Assembly: GCA_037074705.1 (NCBI GenBank)
Contig: CM073591.1
Location: forward strand, 37,428,587-37,492,586
From: Zhengitettix transpicula
Taxonomy: Eukaryota > Arthropoda > Insecta > Orthoptera > Tetrigidae
DNA: 64,000 nucleotides
Direction: 5' to 3'
Made by a program: the position numbers and the translations under genes. This document shows positions 61,599 to 64,000 of the stretch, one piece after another. The notes under the pieces were generated by a model, which saw only the letters and a list, made by a program, of their open reading frames with translations, did not search any database and had not been told where the DNA came from. Position 1 is the first letter of the stretch. Each line of letters starts with the position of its first letter.

Positions 61599-64000
61599 AT
61601 TATAATATTTTCTTATTTCATTTAATTTTAATTATTGATGTCCGTTTATTTCAATTTTTAATCCGTATTTATTATACTTATATTTTATCATGATAATATC
61701 TCTTATTTATGGATTCTTGGCATTTATAGCCCGATTTTACTCATTTTATGATACATACAGGGCTAAAAATTTTCCTATTTATGAACATTAATTTTTTTAC
61801 TTTATACAGAATTTATAGCTTGTGCAGTATATTTTCTTCTGGGTAATTACCCAGTAATTTCAAGTCTTTGCAACATTAATTTTCTTCTTGGGCGTACCGG
61901 AGTTGATACGATAGTTTTTTTTTCATTACAGTTACTTCAATTGTGAGATGATCAAAATATTCATTACTTCCCAATAATAGGATAGATACAACTTCCCATA
62001 ATTTGTTGGAAACACTGCAATTTTAAAATTGAAGCTAACATCAGCAGCAGAATGGTGACGACTCCGTACGGCGGCGACTGAATCTCCCAGTCTTGGCGAC
62101 GGCAGACGACGACTACAGTGGTGTGATCTGGTGAGGAGAGATTACAAATAAAATCGCTTGCAATTGTGAGTCACGAGGAGGCGAGTGATTAATGTAGCCT
62201 TCTGTTTGTTGATATGCTGGAGAATTCTAACACAAATAAGGTTCGTTTAAGAGCTCTTGACCCTCTCAGTCAATGAGATCATCGCGTTAAACACTCATCA
62301 TCTGTTGGCTTTCACGCGGTCTTGAACGCCAACCAAGAAAACAAACAGATAATTACAGACGGCTCACCCGATATTATGTACGCATCGTTCGCAATAAGGA
62401 GACAAACGTTGAGAAATTGCTCGTTAGTTCCTCCCAGTGCGATCTGCCATATCAAGTTACTGTAGCCTATCTACGATTATACGTGCGTTGGAGCACATGG
62501 AAATCTACAGAAACACGGACCTTGGCAAACGAAATATAGCTCAAAGAGAAAGGATATTTCAAAGTTTTAATTTGCCTACTGTGAGAATGCATGGGATGGG
62601 AGGTCCAATGATTAAAGTAAATGGAAAAGGGATAAAATGTATTTGAAAACGAACAAAATTAAACGTTGAGGGGAACATTTCATTGAAATGAATTTTGAAT
62701 TAACTATCTCATGTCTATTGAAACACACACAAGAAAACAGGCTATTTTATTTAACACCCAAGAAGGTGAACAGGAGACTCAGTAGTAGGGCACGTAAGTT
62801 TGTGGCGCACTTTCAAATATCCAGATATTAAAATTTTCATTCAAAAAGTGTCATTTCTTTACATAATTCGTTTTTATCTCTTTTTCTTTAAAAAAAATAA
62901 TTAAGAAACGATTGGTTGAAATCCACACAGTTCTATCTCCAAATCAAGTCGTTTCTGTTGATATTGTTGTCCAAGGCCTCATCAAAATATATTTTCTTAA
63001 GAAACCAGTGAGTTACATTTTATTCATAAGTCGACAGCTTTTTTCTTGCTGTTTAGCTTCGCTTTTCTAATAATCTGTTTACTGTTTATATTACTTCTTG
63101 TCTCTGTTTTATTATTATTATTAAAAACTTTTGTCTTTGGATTATACAGTTTGGTTGATACATTTACTAATATTTACAAACAATATGGTAAATAATTTGC
63201 ATGTTATCTTGTGTCGGGGGAGAGTCAGTGACTTTCCGGCCTTTCAGTTCTTGATTTGTAGTTCGGAGGGGTTTGGGGTGGAAGATGAGATTGGTGTTTT
63301 GTTATTGCTGTAAAAGGTTTGGAGTGTTGAGTAGAGAATTGCATTGGTGGGTTTATTTGGCAGGGAGGTTATATTTGGGTTGATGGGAAGAGGATTTGTC
63401 AGGACGAGCCTGAGTGTGTCTCTGTTAGGAGCAGTAGACGTTGTTGTTGTGCTTGTTTACTTCGTATCACTGTACCAATACATCGACTCAGTTCTGTATT
63501 GTGGATCGAGCTGTGCACATCGCGCCTAGAAACGTTGATGGTTTTGGTGACTTGTCCCATCTTGTGCTCAAGGCGTCGTATGATCCTAAGGAAATTTTTG
63601 TGCTTCGACAAGGATCCAACTTGTACAGATCTTCGAATTAAGTGCAGAGATCACGTCCAGTGGTTAGAGTAGAAAGGGCCAAAGGCTGGTATTAGGCCTC
63701 AGGCGTCTTTGAGACTGAATCCTGAGAAAAGCCATCTATCAAGGATAGCTCTGCCAGAAAATCATATCTCCACACCTCCCGGTGGCTTTGGGCAATGCAG
63801 CTTGCTGTAGCAAAGTTGGAGAAGGGTGCTTAGTATATCATGTGGGTGATCGGTCCTCCATAAACGTCATGTTAATTGTATATACGAACGCCAGCTGGGT
63901 GCTCGTCCTCGAACCAGCATTTGTTCTGTTCCTCTGTTTCACATTTACCCGACAATCGGCTAAACGACATCAGATTGACTACAGAAAGGTTTAAAAACTT
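61599..64000. other. Gene-free stretch with less AT-rich right end
   Basis: AT-rich to about 62040, then a GC-elevated block (about 62050-62460), then AT-rich again, then a GT-rich block (63200-63530). From 63650 to the end the composition is balanced and short dyads are dense (CTCAGG 63698-63703 with CCTGAG 63721-63726; CTATC 63736-63740 with GATAG 63744-63748). This last part resembles a dispersed repeat more than an exon, but no second copy is in the window. Confidence 0.35.

Noticed and set aside
1..64000. Search for CRISPR arrays, operons, rRNA and intact tRNA genes
   Set aside because: None seen; the tRNA-like A/B boxes all continue into SINE bodies or tails.

Overview
The window looks like a piece of an insect nuclear genome. 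It is AT-rich with many A/T runs and TA/TTA/AC microsatellites. It carries a decayed insect-type mariner, several tRNA-derived SINEs and many hairpin-type repeats. I recognise no bacterial-style operon, CRISPR array, rRNA gene or intact tRNA gene. The species cannot be named from the sequence; a large-genome insect rich in old repeats is my guess.

I find no protein-coding gene I can support. The longest open frames (137 to 152 codons) are about what chance gives in 64 kb, and several lie inside repeats. The window reads as intergenic or intronic DNA. One 80-bp stretch (8269-8348) has exon-like borders and is offered only as a candidate.

Repeats by region. 2.9-3.1 kb: two copies of one tRNA-derived SINE family, head to head. 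4.6-5.1 kb: a 294-bp-offset direct duplication. 13.8 kb: a piece of a family carrying a CTGANGA...GAAACG motif. 14.0, 27.0 and 47.1-47.8 kb: three copies of a composite element built as head, one or two ~200-286-bp units, then a tail; the third copy is reversed. 16.0, 19.5, 34.6-35.3, 37.4-37.9, 40.0-40.3 and 44.9-45.1 kb: long imperfect inverted repeats (foldback or MITE-like). 43.65-44.60 and 61.10-61.60 kb: three copies of a GC-rich repeat with A-rich 3' ends and a conserved stem-loop. 44.67 kb: a tRNA-headed SINE ending in (AC)n. 48.5-48.9 kb: a second inverted SINE pair. 56.6-57.46 kb: an internally deleted mariner with both inverted termini, TA flanks and two of the three catalytic aspartates at DD34D spacing.

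Between the repeats lie islands of higher GC content, open on both strands by chance, some with clustered transcription-factor-like sites: E-boxes at 7.2 kb, CRE sites at 33.85 and 46.53 kb, homeodomain-like sites at 3.7 kb, and a CpG-rich patch at 15.05-15.35 kb. This pattern would fit a gene desert with conserved regulatory elements, but that is inference; a cross-species alignment would decide it.

The strongest candidates for something undescribed are the composite tandem-unit element, the GC-rich stem-loop retroposon-like family, and the foldback family whose arms carry the CTGAAGAGGTC...GAAACG motif.
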